A stretch of 64,000 bases of DNA. Origin: Toxonevra muliebris. Its lineage: Eukaryota > Arthropoda > Insecta > Diptera > Pallopteridae. Shown piece by piece: positions 12,501-23,671 of the stretch (the first letter of the stretch is position 1; the number at the start of each line of letters is the position of its first letter). The notes under the pieces are model-generated. The model was not told where the DNA came from. It was given only the letters and a program-made list of their open reading frames with translations, and did no database searches. The position numbers were made by a program, and so were the translations under genes. The stretch is from the NCBI GenBank assembly GCA_963691655.1, contig OY829329.1:19854708-19918707 (forward strand), in the 5' to 3' direction.

Positions 12501-15500
12501 AATTTTATTGATTAATGTTACTGCATATTTACTTTCACACTTCCTGTTTTTACACGAGGAGAGAGAGGCCATGCGTTTATGCTATGTATGTTTGCGTTAT
12601 TTACAAAATGTATTGTTGTTTTCCATGTGCAAACTGTGTATACATTGTTCTCTTTCAAAACAAATGGAATATTCACAGTTACGTGTTATCTGGTGTTGTA
12701 TCTCTCATTTGTTGTAAACAAAATTTAACATTACTGCAGATACCACAGATTTACACTCAACTATGGGCGCCCCAAATATTCATTTTACATTTCGCAGGAA
12801 AAACAAACAATAACAAATTTCGTAAGACCACATTGCACATTTTTGAAAATTAATATAAGCCCAGCTGGAAGTGATGGTTCTAAGAATTCAAAAAAAGAAT
12901 TCTGTTGTTATTTTTTTGTAATGAAAATGCACCAGCAGCAAGAGATAATGTGCCATTGTTGTATGCAACGCCGCATTTACACCGCCCAAACGAAGATTTT
13001 TCCGTTTGTTCGGACGGTGTAAATACGGCGTAATCGCACAAACAAATTTCAAGATGATTACTACCTGCAAATGCTTACGTTATTTAAAGGATCATTTCTG
13101 CAACCGAAAGAGTGAATGCATATCTTTTTTTTACATTCTCTGTGCGATCACCAGATTTTCAAATTGTTTTTTTTTTTTTCAAAACATCCATTGTGATCTT
13201 AAACAAACAAATTTAATTTCCTTCTGCATTTTTATTCTATATTAACATTTTTTTAGTTTATGTACAAATATTTTATTATCAGTTCAGTTTCATTGTTCGT
13301 GTAATGTTAAGCAACTTTTTAGTTGAATTAGGGAAGAAACCATAAAATTCTTCAATATATTTGTTATAGCAAAAGATTACGTTCAAAGAAATTGCATAAA
13401 TTGATTTCTTGACTAAAGATAATGAGAAATTTGTTGTTTTTTTTAGTCTGAAATATATATATTTGTCACTAGGTGTGTATGTTTATCACCCATACCATTT
13501 CTTCATATGAATTTAACTAGGTGGCACATAGAGCCAATTCAAATAATTGTTGTTGCATTTACATATGAGTAGCGAAACAGATAGGATTTTTTTTTTTTTT
13601 TGGTTCAATTGCCCAACACTGTAAACTCATTGTTTCTCAATTAACACAGCACTGGAAAAGTTAATGTGATCTAATTACAATCAAATGAAAATATTTATTT
13701 GTTCATATTTAATGCAAAATCGAAACAATGCAAAAACAAATAGCAACGCATCAAACAATCTTCTTTAGAGTGGTGCATATTACAAGTGCCTACGTGACCA
13801 ACAGTTTACATACATACAATTTTTTATTTATTTCTGTATGTATTAGAGAGTTTAGTTTGCTTTTAGAATTTATGTACATATACTCATTATTTACATGAAG
13901 TTTTTCGCATAGGTAAAAGAAAGAAACTCGTAAGTTCTAACAGTACAAGAGGACTTCGAAAATTGTTTTTGCTAATTTACAAGTAAATTACATACACATA
14001 CATAATTAGCAGACTGATTATGTATCTCGAGATTTCATTCATTTTAACTTTGTGAATAGAATGTGTATTTGAGGTGGTGCACATAATCGGGTTGTTAAAA
14101 TATTGCAAAGGAAGTGGTTGATATATATTAGGTAGGCCTGTACATATAAATGGAACATAAAATTGTTGTCTTGAGAAACTTTTAAAATATACATACATAT
14201 ACTTACATTCTTAATATTTGAGGTCGCCGTTACAAGAATTCGTGTATATATGAGTAAATTATTAATTTAATCATTTTATTTACACATGAAGTTTATCATG
14301 TATTTCATTATTTATTTATTTTTGCTCTTACTTTAGTAGACATATTCTGAACAGGCAGTGAGCATAAGAGAAAAAGGGAGGAAACACGTACAAGGGCTAG
14401 AATAGCATAGAGACGATTGACGAACAGCAACGAGACTACCGAAACATTGGTGTACACATCCCAATACCACAAAAAAAAAAAAAAAATTAAATAAAAAATA
14501 TATACACACACGTATCTCGTCGTTCTTTTCCTTTTGTTTTATTTTTGCTTTTGTGTTTTCATGTCGTTCGGCGACTATACATAAATGAGACAAAACTGCA
14601 ATTATTCCAGTTTCTAAATATTAATATATGTATAAAATCGATTGGTAAATCACAATATAAACACTGCAATCTATAGAATATGTTTTGTTAACAATACTTC
14701 TTCACTTTTATCTACTGTAAGATTTATTTTTTCATATATAAATTTTGTACCTAATATTCAGAGTAAATTAATTTCACTACTCGTACATATATGCTTTAAA
14801 ATCGCTTTGACATTTTTTTATGTTTATAAACTGTCTGTTAAGTAATTTTTCTTATAATTTATGAACTAAAGTAATTATATGTATATTAATTTAAATGTAA
14901 AATCACTTTTACTGGCAGTGAATGAAAAATAAATATGGCGGAAACTTCCGCACACAGGCAGTACGTCTTCTAGAAGAGAAAGAGTTTTGTGAACTAAAAA
15001 AAAACAATGCAACGATTTTGTTGAAGAAACGCATTGAAGACAGTGTTGCAAGTTTTTGCTGTACAGTTCTATTGTGAATAGTAAATAACAAGATAAAAAA
15101 TTAGAAGGTAGTTTCAATTTACATAGACGCTAGCGAATCCATGAAATTAAGTGGTAATGCCCAAAATGCACTGAAGAAACTTTCGGAATATTTAACAATA
15201 TTCCGAAATATTTTTTTTATGATTTACCGTAATTATGGAAACGTTTTGGAAATGTTAAGTTTGCTAACGTCACAAACATGAATTTTGGTTTATGTTTCTG
15301 TAGTATTGTGAATAGGCCACTTTTTATTTTCGGAGTATGATTGAATATTTTGATTGTACACAGCCAACATACAGTACGAAATGAAATTTGCTTGTGATGC
15401 GGTATTGTATTGCATGAATGGTTATTCAAATTAACCCTAACCCTAAAAAGTTAGTCTGACAGTCTGAAATACTTTTCCAGCAACTTTTCCCCAACTGAGA

Positions 15501-17604
15501 GAATTTCTTGCTTATGCAAACTTAACGTAGCATACAAGGCGTATTTAATAGGGCGAAGTCATCTCTGAGAACTCTCTCATTTTATTTGATGTTGTGTCAA
15601 AATAGTGCAAAATGTAAATAAACAAGTGTAGTGCCAAAATTCAAATTTCAAATATTCATAGCGGAAGCTGTTTTTGTCACTATAACATTTACTCTGACTT
15701 CACCCTGTTAAATACGCCTTGGTAGCATAGATGACCTTCACTTAGAAATCATGTTCATTGAGGTCTGTGCGTATCTGATAACCAAAACATAACGCAACTT
15801 AACGTAACTTAAGAAACCTATTTGGGGTATTCACTAGGTGCTTTATTCTTGGTTGTATCCTCTCATTTGCTATAAATTCCCTCATTTTTCACGCAAAATT
15901 ATACGAAATTATGGTTATACGACTTGTACGCTTGTAAATTGCCCAATTGAATTTTAGTTTCTATGGCGTGTTAAGTGACATTTCGCTAAATCAGCTGGTT
16001 TTTGTTCTTCAAATAGTTCAGTTTGGTATGTACTTAAATATAAAATGGTTATTTTATTTAATAAATTGGATAATTTACGATATTCTGATCAATTTTCTCC
16101 AATGATTTTTATCGTTGTCATGTGACGTTAAGCTTGCATAATTATAAGTAGGAGATTTAGCTACTAAGCTTGAGACTCGAAAAGTCAACCAAATTCTAAC
16201 ATATTTTGCCGAGAAAAAGCTAGTTTAATATCAATTTGAATGGACTTATGCGATATGTAAAATGAAACGAATTCTAACTCATTGAGAATTTTTAACTGTC
16301 ACACAGTGTAAGTGACTTAGGTCTTCCTCAAAAAACTAAAAGCATTCTCAGGTCGACTTCAAACCATCGGTTTAGAATATGAGATTAAAAAAGCAAAACG
16401 CAAAACATCTTTACTCAAAAAAATAGACAATTAATGAAGAAACAGGTCTGCCAAAGATTAAGTCAAGCTTTAAAAACATATCTAACAAAACACCGCACGA
16501 GATTCTTTTCATAACACATTCAATTTGAATGGAAAAGAAAGATGCACCTTAGATTAGTTTAATTGTGAGCACACGCAAAAAATGCAAATGTTGTACTGGA
16601 GTTTTTGATGTTTACTTCAGAAACAAACTATACATACGAATCACTGCGAAACACAGCACTCCACTACAGTAGGTTAGCATATTTTTTTTAAAATATCGCA
16701 AGCTGCATCTTGGCTTAAACTCTGATATAAGTTCACGATGTGTAAATATAATGGAAGATAATCGATTTCCAAATTTCAATAAGAAATAGGGATGTAAATC
16801 CTAAACCCACACTGGACATTTGTAAGATATAAAAAGATTCCATTACTTACCATTTGTATGCATTGAAATGAAAATATACCATGCCAATACCGTAAAGAAA
16901 AGATAAATCTTTCCAATTTTTCTTATACAGCTGATAATACTTCTGGTAAGCTGATAATGCTAAAAATAAATATTAACAAATCATAAACTGGTAATAACAG
17001 TAACAAAGTTCCATAAACTTTAACGTACCCTCATCGAATTCCTCTAAAAGTAGATGGAGATGACCCAGCTTACAGTATGTTAATGGATCTACTTGAAGTT
17101 CTGCTGTTTCTTCATTTTCATTCGTTTCCTCCTTATCAGATGGTTCAATAACTTCACTTGAAACATCTTCGCACTCCTTGTCTTCTTGCTCTTGTTTAAT
17201 TATTGTTGTTTCCGTTGTCACAGTTTGCACTGTATTGTTTTCCTTTGTGGACTCTTCATCCCATTCAACAAGCTCTTTCTTCACCACAGGTGTTTCGTTA
17301 TCCACAGGCGTATCCACTACTTGCTTACATGTTGGTTGCTTTCCATCGTTACTCTGATTTTTGTGTTCCTCAAGCTTCCGAGCTTCAACAATAATATTTT
17401 GCAGAACTTTTACCGCCCTTTGCACTAGTACCCGAATGCTTGCATTCTCAGGAGCTGCTAAGTTGAGAAAGCCGAACTGACAGCTAGAAGAAGAGAATAT
17501 TTACAATTGAACTTTGCGCGTAATTACAATAAATACCTGTCCAATTCGACCACTAATTGCATTTCCTCCAATGAGAAATTCTCGTCGTCGCTGTCGATAT
17601 TCAT
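3581..17604 (-). CDS. Utx: Histone H3K27 demethylase UTX (KDM6 family), 15 exons
   Basis: UTX removes methyl groups from histone H3 Lys27 in the nucleus as part of MLL3/4 (Trr)-type complexes. Exons, in transcript order, high to low: 17604-17537, 17483-17029, 16959-16851, 12230-12055, 11910-11782, 11689-11464, 10800-10623, 10530-10195, 9280-8743, 7320-6467, 6268-6141, 5861-5442, 5232-5023, 4945-4819, 3805-3581. Every border has GT/AG and the sum gives 1392 aa. An acidic insert (about 60-145) precedes TPR repeats (about 150-445), then a Gln/Pro-rich linker, then JmjC with Fe(II) ligands H1129, E1131 and H1209. The 80-residue H-to-H spacing matches human UTX. A zinc site follows (C1314, C1317, C1338, C1341). 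The catalytic set is complete. The longest intron (12231-16850) holds a P-like MITE. ATG 17604 opens an acidic N-terminus. Confidence 0.95.
4085..4170 (-). mobile_element. Probable SINE head, reverse strand, in last Utx intron
   Basis: In reverse complement the stretch carries a box B-like GGTTCAATTCCC preceded by a degenerate box A region, at tRNA-like spacing. It lies inside the intron between Utx exons 14 and 15. The remainder of that intron (3806-4818) is AT-rich with nothing else identified. Confidence 0.4.
7400..7900. repeat. Tandem duplication, about 260-270-bp unit, in a Utx intron
   Basis: A block starting near 7415 (ATCTGTGAGCCCAAGTGCTA) recurs near 7690 with the same order of landmarks: a cluster around CTTATTAA, TTTTTTCAG, TCCAAAGTATATCTGCGG and a tail around AGTTAGGCTTCA. 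Substitutions and small indels separate the copies. It is wholly intronic (intron 7321-8742). Confidence 0.75.
8063..8333. mobile_element. piggyBac-like MITE, intronic
   Basis: The ends are near-perfect inverted repeats, CACGTTCGCGGAC on the left and its reverse complement on the right. The right end is followed by TTAA; the left flank reads TGAA, one mutation from TTAA. About 270 bp with no ORF. The TTAA target is the hallmark of the piggyBac superfamily; the assignment is inference from ends only. It sits in Utx intron 7321-8742. Confidence 0.45.
12969..13030. repeat. Strong 62-nt palindrome in Utx intron
   Basis: The left arm CGCCGCATTTACACCG pairs with a right arm ending at 13030 with one mismatch, and further bases around AAACG/CGTTT extend the stem. 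It lies in the 4.6-kb Utx intron. It could be the core of a small transposon or an inserted hairpin. No TIR-flanking duplication was identified. Confidence 0.55.
15535..15721. mobile_element. P-like MITE with 8-bp target duplication
   Basis: A 187-bp element with ends CAAGGCGTATTTAA and the reverse complement, matching over about 25 of 27 bases. It is flanked on both sides by the identical octamer GTAGCATA (15527-15534 and 15722-15729). No coding capacity. The CAAGG start and the 8-bp duplication resemble the element at 23087, whose ends look like those of the P superfamily; hAT is the alternative. It lies in a Utx intron. Confidence 0.8.
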
Positions 17605-20176
17605 ATTAATAACTTTGTTTTATTGCAATAATTACAATGCCCAAGACAAAAATAATAAACGTGTAGAAATCTCTCAGATATGCCATCCAGAGATATGCCA
17701 TCAGTATGGACCAATGATTCTCAAACTGTGAGGAATTCATTTCTTAACCAATACTGCCAGCTGCATCGAATTTCCGAAATTACATATGCAATTGATATTA
17801 TAATTTAGTAATTTTCAAAAGAGGAAAATATTTATTTTCATGTAGAAATTTACCATGTAGAAATAAGGTATTAATATTCACTTCCTGAGGGCTTATTTAC
17901 GGTTTGACATCATTATTATGGAATTTCAGTGCTACCATATTTTTCACAGAATATCTTAAAATTTGAAGTTCAATTGAATATGGTATTTTGTTGCACAAGT
18001 GCATACTTGAACAAAATCGAGCTGGTTTCTTTGTAATTACTCATTATTATGCATGCAGGTCATATTTCGAAATGGAAATGAAAACTTAACTTTAATAATG
18101 GATAATTTATACTTAAATGGCACATATAAATAAATCCAATTGGCTTGGAATAAATTAACCACCAAATTCTACGTGAACGTGAATTAACCATGGTTGGCAA
18201 ACCGTTAATATCGGGTTAGTTTTCAAGCAAAAAACAAAAATTGGCTCGGATTTTGGTTAAAAGAATGAAAACTCATTTTTATGATATAATGGAGTACACT
18301 TAGATAACAGTTTTCTTACGCTGAATAATGTATTTATTAAATCTTGGGCAAGCCCAAAAAAGGCTCTTTCTACGCTCATTTGTGTCATTTTGTGCCGGAA
18401 CTGCTAAAACCCATATAAAATTGGCAATGATAAATGTATTCCTCATACAAGTGTCGCAGTACTTTTGTTTTTTTTTAGCGCATTTTCCCTTTTTGGTTAT
18501 ATCCAAATAAGATTATGTCGAATATTCCACAATCCTTCTTATTATTCCAAAAAAACAATTTTTTTTTAAATTTTGCACATTTGTTGTGTTGTTTTCTGCT
18601 GTTTGTGTTGAGGTCAACAATCATTTTGTCTCCTTAGCAACAACTTTTTCCAATGCGATCTGGGCCTAAGATCACTTATTAAGCTTCAAACAATAAAGGT
18701 TACTTCGTTTTCGGAACTATTTCTAATGTAAAATAAAGCAATGCTGTTTTTTCTTTTAAGTTTTGGGTATTTTTTTTTTGTGCCCTGGTGGTTTTTGTTT
18801 ATAATTCTTTTGAAAAAGACTTGTACCCGTCAGCAAATCTGGTACGGGTTCAAATTCACCAATCAAGTAAGAGTTTTTGATTTAATAACGTCAATTTGCA
18901 ATGAGCATCAAATTTAAGAATAGGTTTGAAATTGTCATTTGGTTAAACTTTCTTAAGGTCACAAAGTGAGTATTAAAGCTGCAGCGAATTTAGGGAGGGC
19001 AGGGGCAGGATGAGAGTCACTTCAAGAGCTGATAAGGCGATATGCAGCTTATATAAAAAGAAACTGACGCTTTCCTTTAGAGAAGCCCAACAAGAACTAT
19101 CCAAAAAATATATCAACATTTACAATTAGGCAAAAACTTTTGGAATGAGACATTTCTAACAAAAGCACCGAAGATTAAGCACTCAGCGATAATAACAATT
19201 TTCCATTCGGCGCATCTACGTCACAGTAGAATCCCGATACGAACGCACTGCCAAATTTGTATACATTTTTATCTAATAATAATATGATTTGATGTTTTCA
19301 GATTTCTGGTGGAAATTATTATGGGACATGTTGTTAACGATTTTCCTGTGCATTTAAATATTAAGTTTACTTAATTTAATTAAACACATATCGCTCATTT
19401 ACTAAAAGACTGCCATAACTCAAAAAACACGATTTTGCAAAAAACGAATCATACATGAAATATTTTAAAAATATTAAATTAAGTGCATAATTGATTACAC
19501 CTACATTTCTTTCGATTTGCTCAAACATGTGGTTGTTGTTCGCGTTTCCTTAGTTTCCTTCAATTCTTTATTTGTTGTCGCACTTACATTTATAATAACT
19601 TCAGATTTCAAACTGTTTTCGTAGTCATCAGCGCCAAAATATTCCGTGCAAATCTGGGCACTCTTAGAATTGAAGCTCTTGCCACGGGACCAAAAATTTA
19701 TTCACTTTTCCAGCAATGCTTCATTAGACGGGAATCGGAAGAAATTTCAACAAAAAAAAACAATTAATTTCAACGTTAAAGCGTTGAACAACTGAGCTAA
19801 TATTACATCAAGAGATACCAGCAAATTATTGCCAACAATGGCGACTGGACAAAATGTTAAAAATAATGCCAAAATATGGAATATATCTACTAAAATATGG
19901 AATATATAAAAAAAAAAATTATACGTTATATCCAGCAATTTAATGAATTATAAATTAAATCTTAAAAATAAAACAAATCCATAAAAATTTGATGACTCAT
20001 ATATTATGATTAAATCTGATACATAACATTTGCGCAATTTTTATTCTATCTTACTAATATTTAAAATGCTGTAAGGACACATTTGCATGATGATAATAAA
20101 TGTTTAAATATTCTTGTCTTTTGTTTTTGTTTTGTTAAAGATTCTACATTTCATAAGTTTGTATTTACACAAAACC
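17605..20176. other. Intergenic Utx promoter side and nmd 3' flank
   Basis: This stretch carries the Utx upstream region at its left end and the nmd 3' untranslated region at its right end. It is AT-rich with several homopolymer runs. The ORFs in it (for example around 18300-18510 and 19747-19938) have low-complexity, non-conserved translations. I see no further gene or named repeat. Confidence 0.6.
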
Positions 20177-21406
20177 TTAGTCAAGTTCTATTCGATTTTC
20201 TAAAAACAAATTTCCAGTGTGCATTTTGGATTCCTTCATCTTATCATACGATTTAAGTAAATCTTCCATTGATATGGCTATGAGAGAATATTGTGGATCG
20301 CTGGCTTCACCTGTAGATGTGGATGCATTCTCGTTTAATTGCGCTTCACTCGAACGCATAAATTGCCTCATACGGTAAACAGATGCATTGCGGCATACTT
20401 CACGCAAATCAGATCCAGAGAAACCATTGGTAAGTTTCGCCAAACGATTGAAATCTACATTATCATGTACGCGCTCTGTTTCTAAAATTAATTTTAGTAT
20501 CTGCAATCGCTGCACCTCAGTTGGCAGACCAATATGAAACTGTGAGGGCATTCGACGAATAATAGCCTTATCGAGATCTTGTGGACGATTTGTGGCGCCC
20601 ATAACAATAACAGTGGAATTAGCATTAGTGCTTAGACCATCCCAGAGCATCATGAACTGGGTTTTCATCATAGCTGTTGCCTCGTGATCGTTGGAATTCC
20701 TACTACGAAGAAATGAATCGATTTCATCAATGAAAATTATGCATGGTTGAATCTTCATTGCAAGCGAAAATACTGCTGAGGCTAGTTTCTGTGATTCCCC
20801 ATACCACTTATCAGTTAGGATTGCTACATCCAGATTGATGAAGCGCATGCCAGCCTCTTTTGCTGTAGCTTTAGCAATTAAAGTTTTACCACAGCCAGGT
20901 GGACCATGTAACAACACACCCTTGGGTGCTTGCCATAATTTAGACATATTCAAGAGGTCCCTATGACGCACGGGTAGCACAACCGATTCGCGCAACTCCT
21001 GAATAACTGAATCCAGACCAGCAATATCACTCCAGCTAACGGGAATGTCTGCAGGGACAACTAGGTGTGTGGCAATCATCAACTCATAGTCACTGAATTG
21101 TTGTGAGTTCACTTTAAAACCACTTTGGTCACTAAGTCTGAAATAGAAGAAAACGAAGTTAGAATTCGCAATAGTCGATTGCTGGCTATCTTCGTCAACG
21201 TTCAAAGGTTATTGTTACACTTACCTCTTTAGTTGCTCTTCTGCTCGCAGTTTTGCCTTTTTCTTATTTTTGCTCGTTGGGTCCAGTTTGTCCATCATCC
21301 ACTTAACGGAATAGAAAGTGATGACAGAGGCTATAGATACACGTAAGAGCAACTGCACTATTTCGTTACGCGATATCTGTGATCCCCCGAAATTAAAGTT
21401 GTCCAT
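20177..21406 (-). CDS. nmd: Outer mitochondrial membrane AAA ATPase, Msp1/ATAD1 family
   Basis: Two exons: 21406-21225 and 21137-20177, joined in frame to 380 aa. The family extracts mislocalised tail-anchored proteins from the mitochondrial outer membrane and peroxisomes; the Drosophila member, no mitochondrial derivative, is needed in spermatid mitochondria. Visible features are an N-terminal membrane anchor (about residues 18-41), a Walker A GPPGCGKT at 139-146, a Walker B IIFIDEID at 194-201 with its catalytic Glu, and a second region with paired Arg residues (IIRRMP) typical of AAA arginine fingers. Length is close to the usual 360-370. An in-frame TTG lies just upstream, but ATG 21406 gives the conserved start. 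Utx lies downstream on the same strand, as I recall from Drosophila. Confidence 0.95.
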
Positions 21407-23078
21407 TTTAACCAAAAACTAATTTTGTATATTATATTTGAGGTTGATTTTTTTTCTTTTGACTTTAGCTTAGCTCGCAAAAGAATTTAATTATTATTTG
21501 GCACAAATTAGTGCCAATATCAATTAATTACAGTATTAAATTAAATATTTTCTTTTATTACCACAATCAAAAGAACCTTTCAGAAGAAAATGATTACCAC
21601 ATTTTTCCATGACAATCAATGTTGCATTTGAAAGTAGTTTTTCCCTTATTATGTTCCACAGATCGATATTGGGAAAAGTGCCAAAAGCTTTAATGTTTTT
21701 ATCTTCTCTAGAAATTTACAATTTGTAAGATTTGTAACTTGATTTGAGCTTGTGCAAAATATCAGAAAAAGGGTTGAACAGAATGAATGCCACAGCAATG
21801 CGATGAAAATATGATGTCTACAACAAACATTGTATACAGAATGAACGCGTCAACGACAAGTTTACTTTAATTATATTTTTTGCATTTTCCACCCATTTTT
21901 GAAGATACAAATTTTTAATTGAATTTATAATCAAAGAAAATAATCTTTAAGAGAACTCTTTTCACTTTTTATAATTTCATAGATCCACCATTTCGTAAAT
22001 AGTTGTGCTGTAAAAAAAAAAATTATTTAAGCCTCATTATGAAAAGTGTCGAAAGTAAGTTTTCGAATCAAGTTTTCTCAAAAATTTTACATGATGGAAA
22101 ATTTCAGCGGTATTTAGAAAAAAGAATATAAGAAGGTTAAGACAGTTAACCACCAGACCAAGACTAGAAGCACACCCGCAATAACCCGGGTGAAAGTATA
22201 ATGCGGTACCCACAAAATTATCAAGGTGGTTACCACAATGCTTACTAGACCTGAAAGCTCAAACGCCAAAAGCAGAACCATACATCAAGGAAGAGTTATC
22301 CTCTTTTGAGTGGTTGCCAAAACGGCTAAAAATGCGTACTCTCCATTATAGTCCACGTTGCTAAAGACTTGAAAGCTATTATGAATGCTGTAATTATGGA
22401 AGAGAAATGTTATTAAGTGAAGCTGCATTGAAGAATGCATTAAAATAAAAAGTTTTAAATGTAAAAGATATTCGAAATATGTGATTGATTATAAAATTAG
22501 ACTTCCAATTTTTTCGTTGTTAAAGCATCCATATCGTTCATTTAGTCTATATAGTCGCAAACTCAAAATCTGTACTTTGAGGTATTTTTTAAAATATACC
22601 ATTAGGATGTGATTTTTCGGCCATTGCTGGAGAGCATTTGCATCGTTGTTGCGTTCATATAAAATAAAATGTTAGCTCCATTTTTTTGCCATACTTTCTT
22701 CGGCAAAGTTGATCAGGATGGAATATAGAATTTTATTTTTATTGGTAAGAAATTTAATTTTTATAGTTCGTACTTTTGAAGTAAGGTGTAACAAGTATTA
22801 ACTTTTATGCAAAGTAGTAGAAATTTCATAACATCAGCCACCCCATATGAATTTTCACATGCAAAATTTTTCGGTCCTACTACTAATTTTCGATCCTCCT
22901 ACTAAATGATTTTCAATTAATTCGGTCCTACCACACATAAAATTCAATCCTACCACACCCAACTTTTTCATTTCACAGCAAATTGTTTTTGTAAAGTTCA
23001 GTCCTACGCATACTAATGCAGCACATTTTTGCATATGTATTGTAAGTGTCCATTCTCTGTATATCCTCTGACTGTCAC
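21407..23078. other. Intergenic region between nmd and eEF1delta
   Basis: The nmd and eEF1delta genes diverge from this stretch, so it should carry both promoters. Around 22860-22990 a short phrase (TCCTACTAC / TCCTACCAC variants) repeats four or five times. Around 22140-22330 there is more G+C-rich debris, probably an eroded transposon. Otherwise AT-rich; no gene seen. Confidence 0.55.
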
Positions 23079-23086
23079 GTTCTGAT

Positions 23087-23406
23087 CAAGGTGAATTTAC
23101 ATAAGGTGGAGTTACCAGCAACTCATTCTTCTTCTTCCTTTTTATGGCGCCATTTTTTTTCGTGGTGAGGAAGTCTGGTTGTCAAAAGTTTTTTTACGTT
23201 TTGATTGTTTGTTTACTTTTTTTCGACAGCCATAATGGCCGCAACAACAATGATGTATTGTCATTTTTGTGTTGTACTATTGCTTTTGTCAGCTGATTTT
23301 GACATTCAGACTGCTCCGCCGTTATCGCCGCAACAACAACGTTCTGTTGTTGTTGCCGTGGTAAACTTGTTGTACTGCTGCTATCACCTTATATAAATTC
23401 ACCTTG
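23087..23406. mobile_element. P-superfamily-like MITE just upstream of eEF1delta
   Basis: A 320-bp element bounded by inverted ends CAAGGTGAATTTACATAAGG (left) and the near-identical reverse complement (right, 21 of the first 22 bases). Perfect 8-bp target duplications GTTCTGAT lie at 23079-23086 and 23407-23414. The inner part of the end, ACATAAGGTGG, is the same as in the known Drosophila P-element terminal repeat, and P elements make 8-bp duplications. The body has CAACAACAA/TTGTTGTTG runs and no transposase. It ends about 265 bp before the eEF1delta start codon. Confidence 0.85.
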
Positions 23407-23671
23407 GTTCTGATAGTAGCTCAGGCTAATATGTGCTATGGGTTTTACATGCGAGTTTCTGCAATTATGTTTTTTTGAAGCACCCGTTTTTTCGTTTCTG
23501 TTTCATTATTGAATAATCAAATTATCGTAATTTAGCAACGCTTCGTTTACCGCTTGCCTCTTTCGTTAATCGATTTTACATGAGGTTTCTTTGCCATTAG
23601 AAGTGTCGGTTGTCTGCTCTTCAATTAATCTTGGTGAAAATTCACAAACTCCTGTCTTTGAATAGAAAAAA

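Noticed and set aside
15428..15450. Telomere-type TAACCC repeats
   Set aside because: Only about two units are present in an intron, and flies lack this telomere repeat.
23205..23396. 63-codon ORF with hydrophobic stretches upstream of eEF1delta
   Set aside because: It lies wholly inside the P-like MITE and has no transposase similarity.
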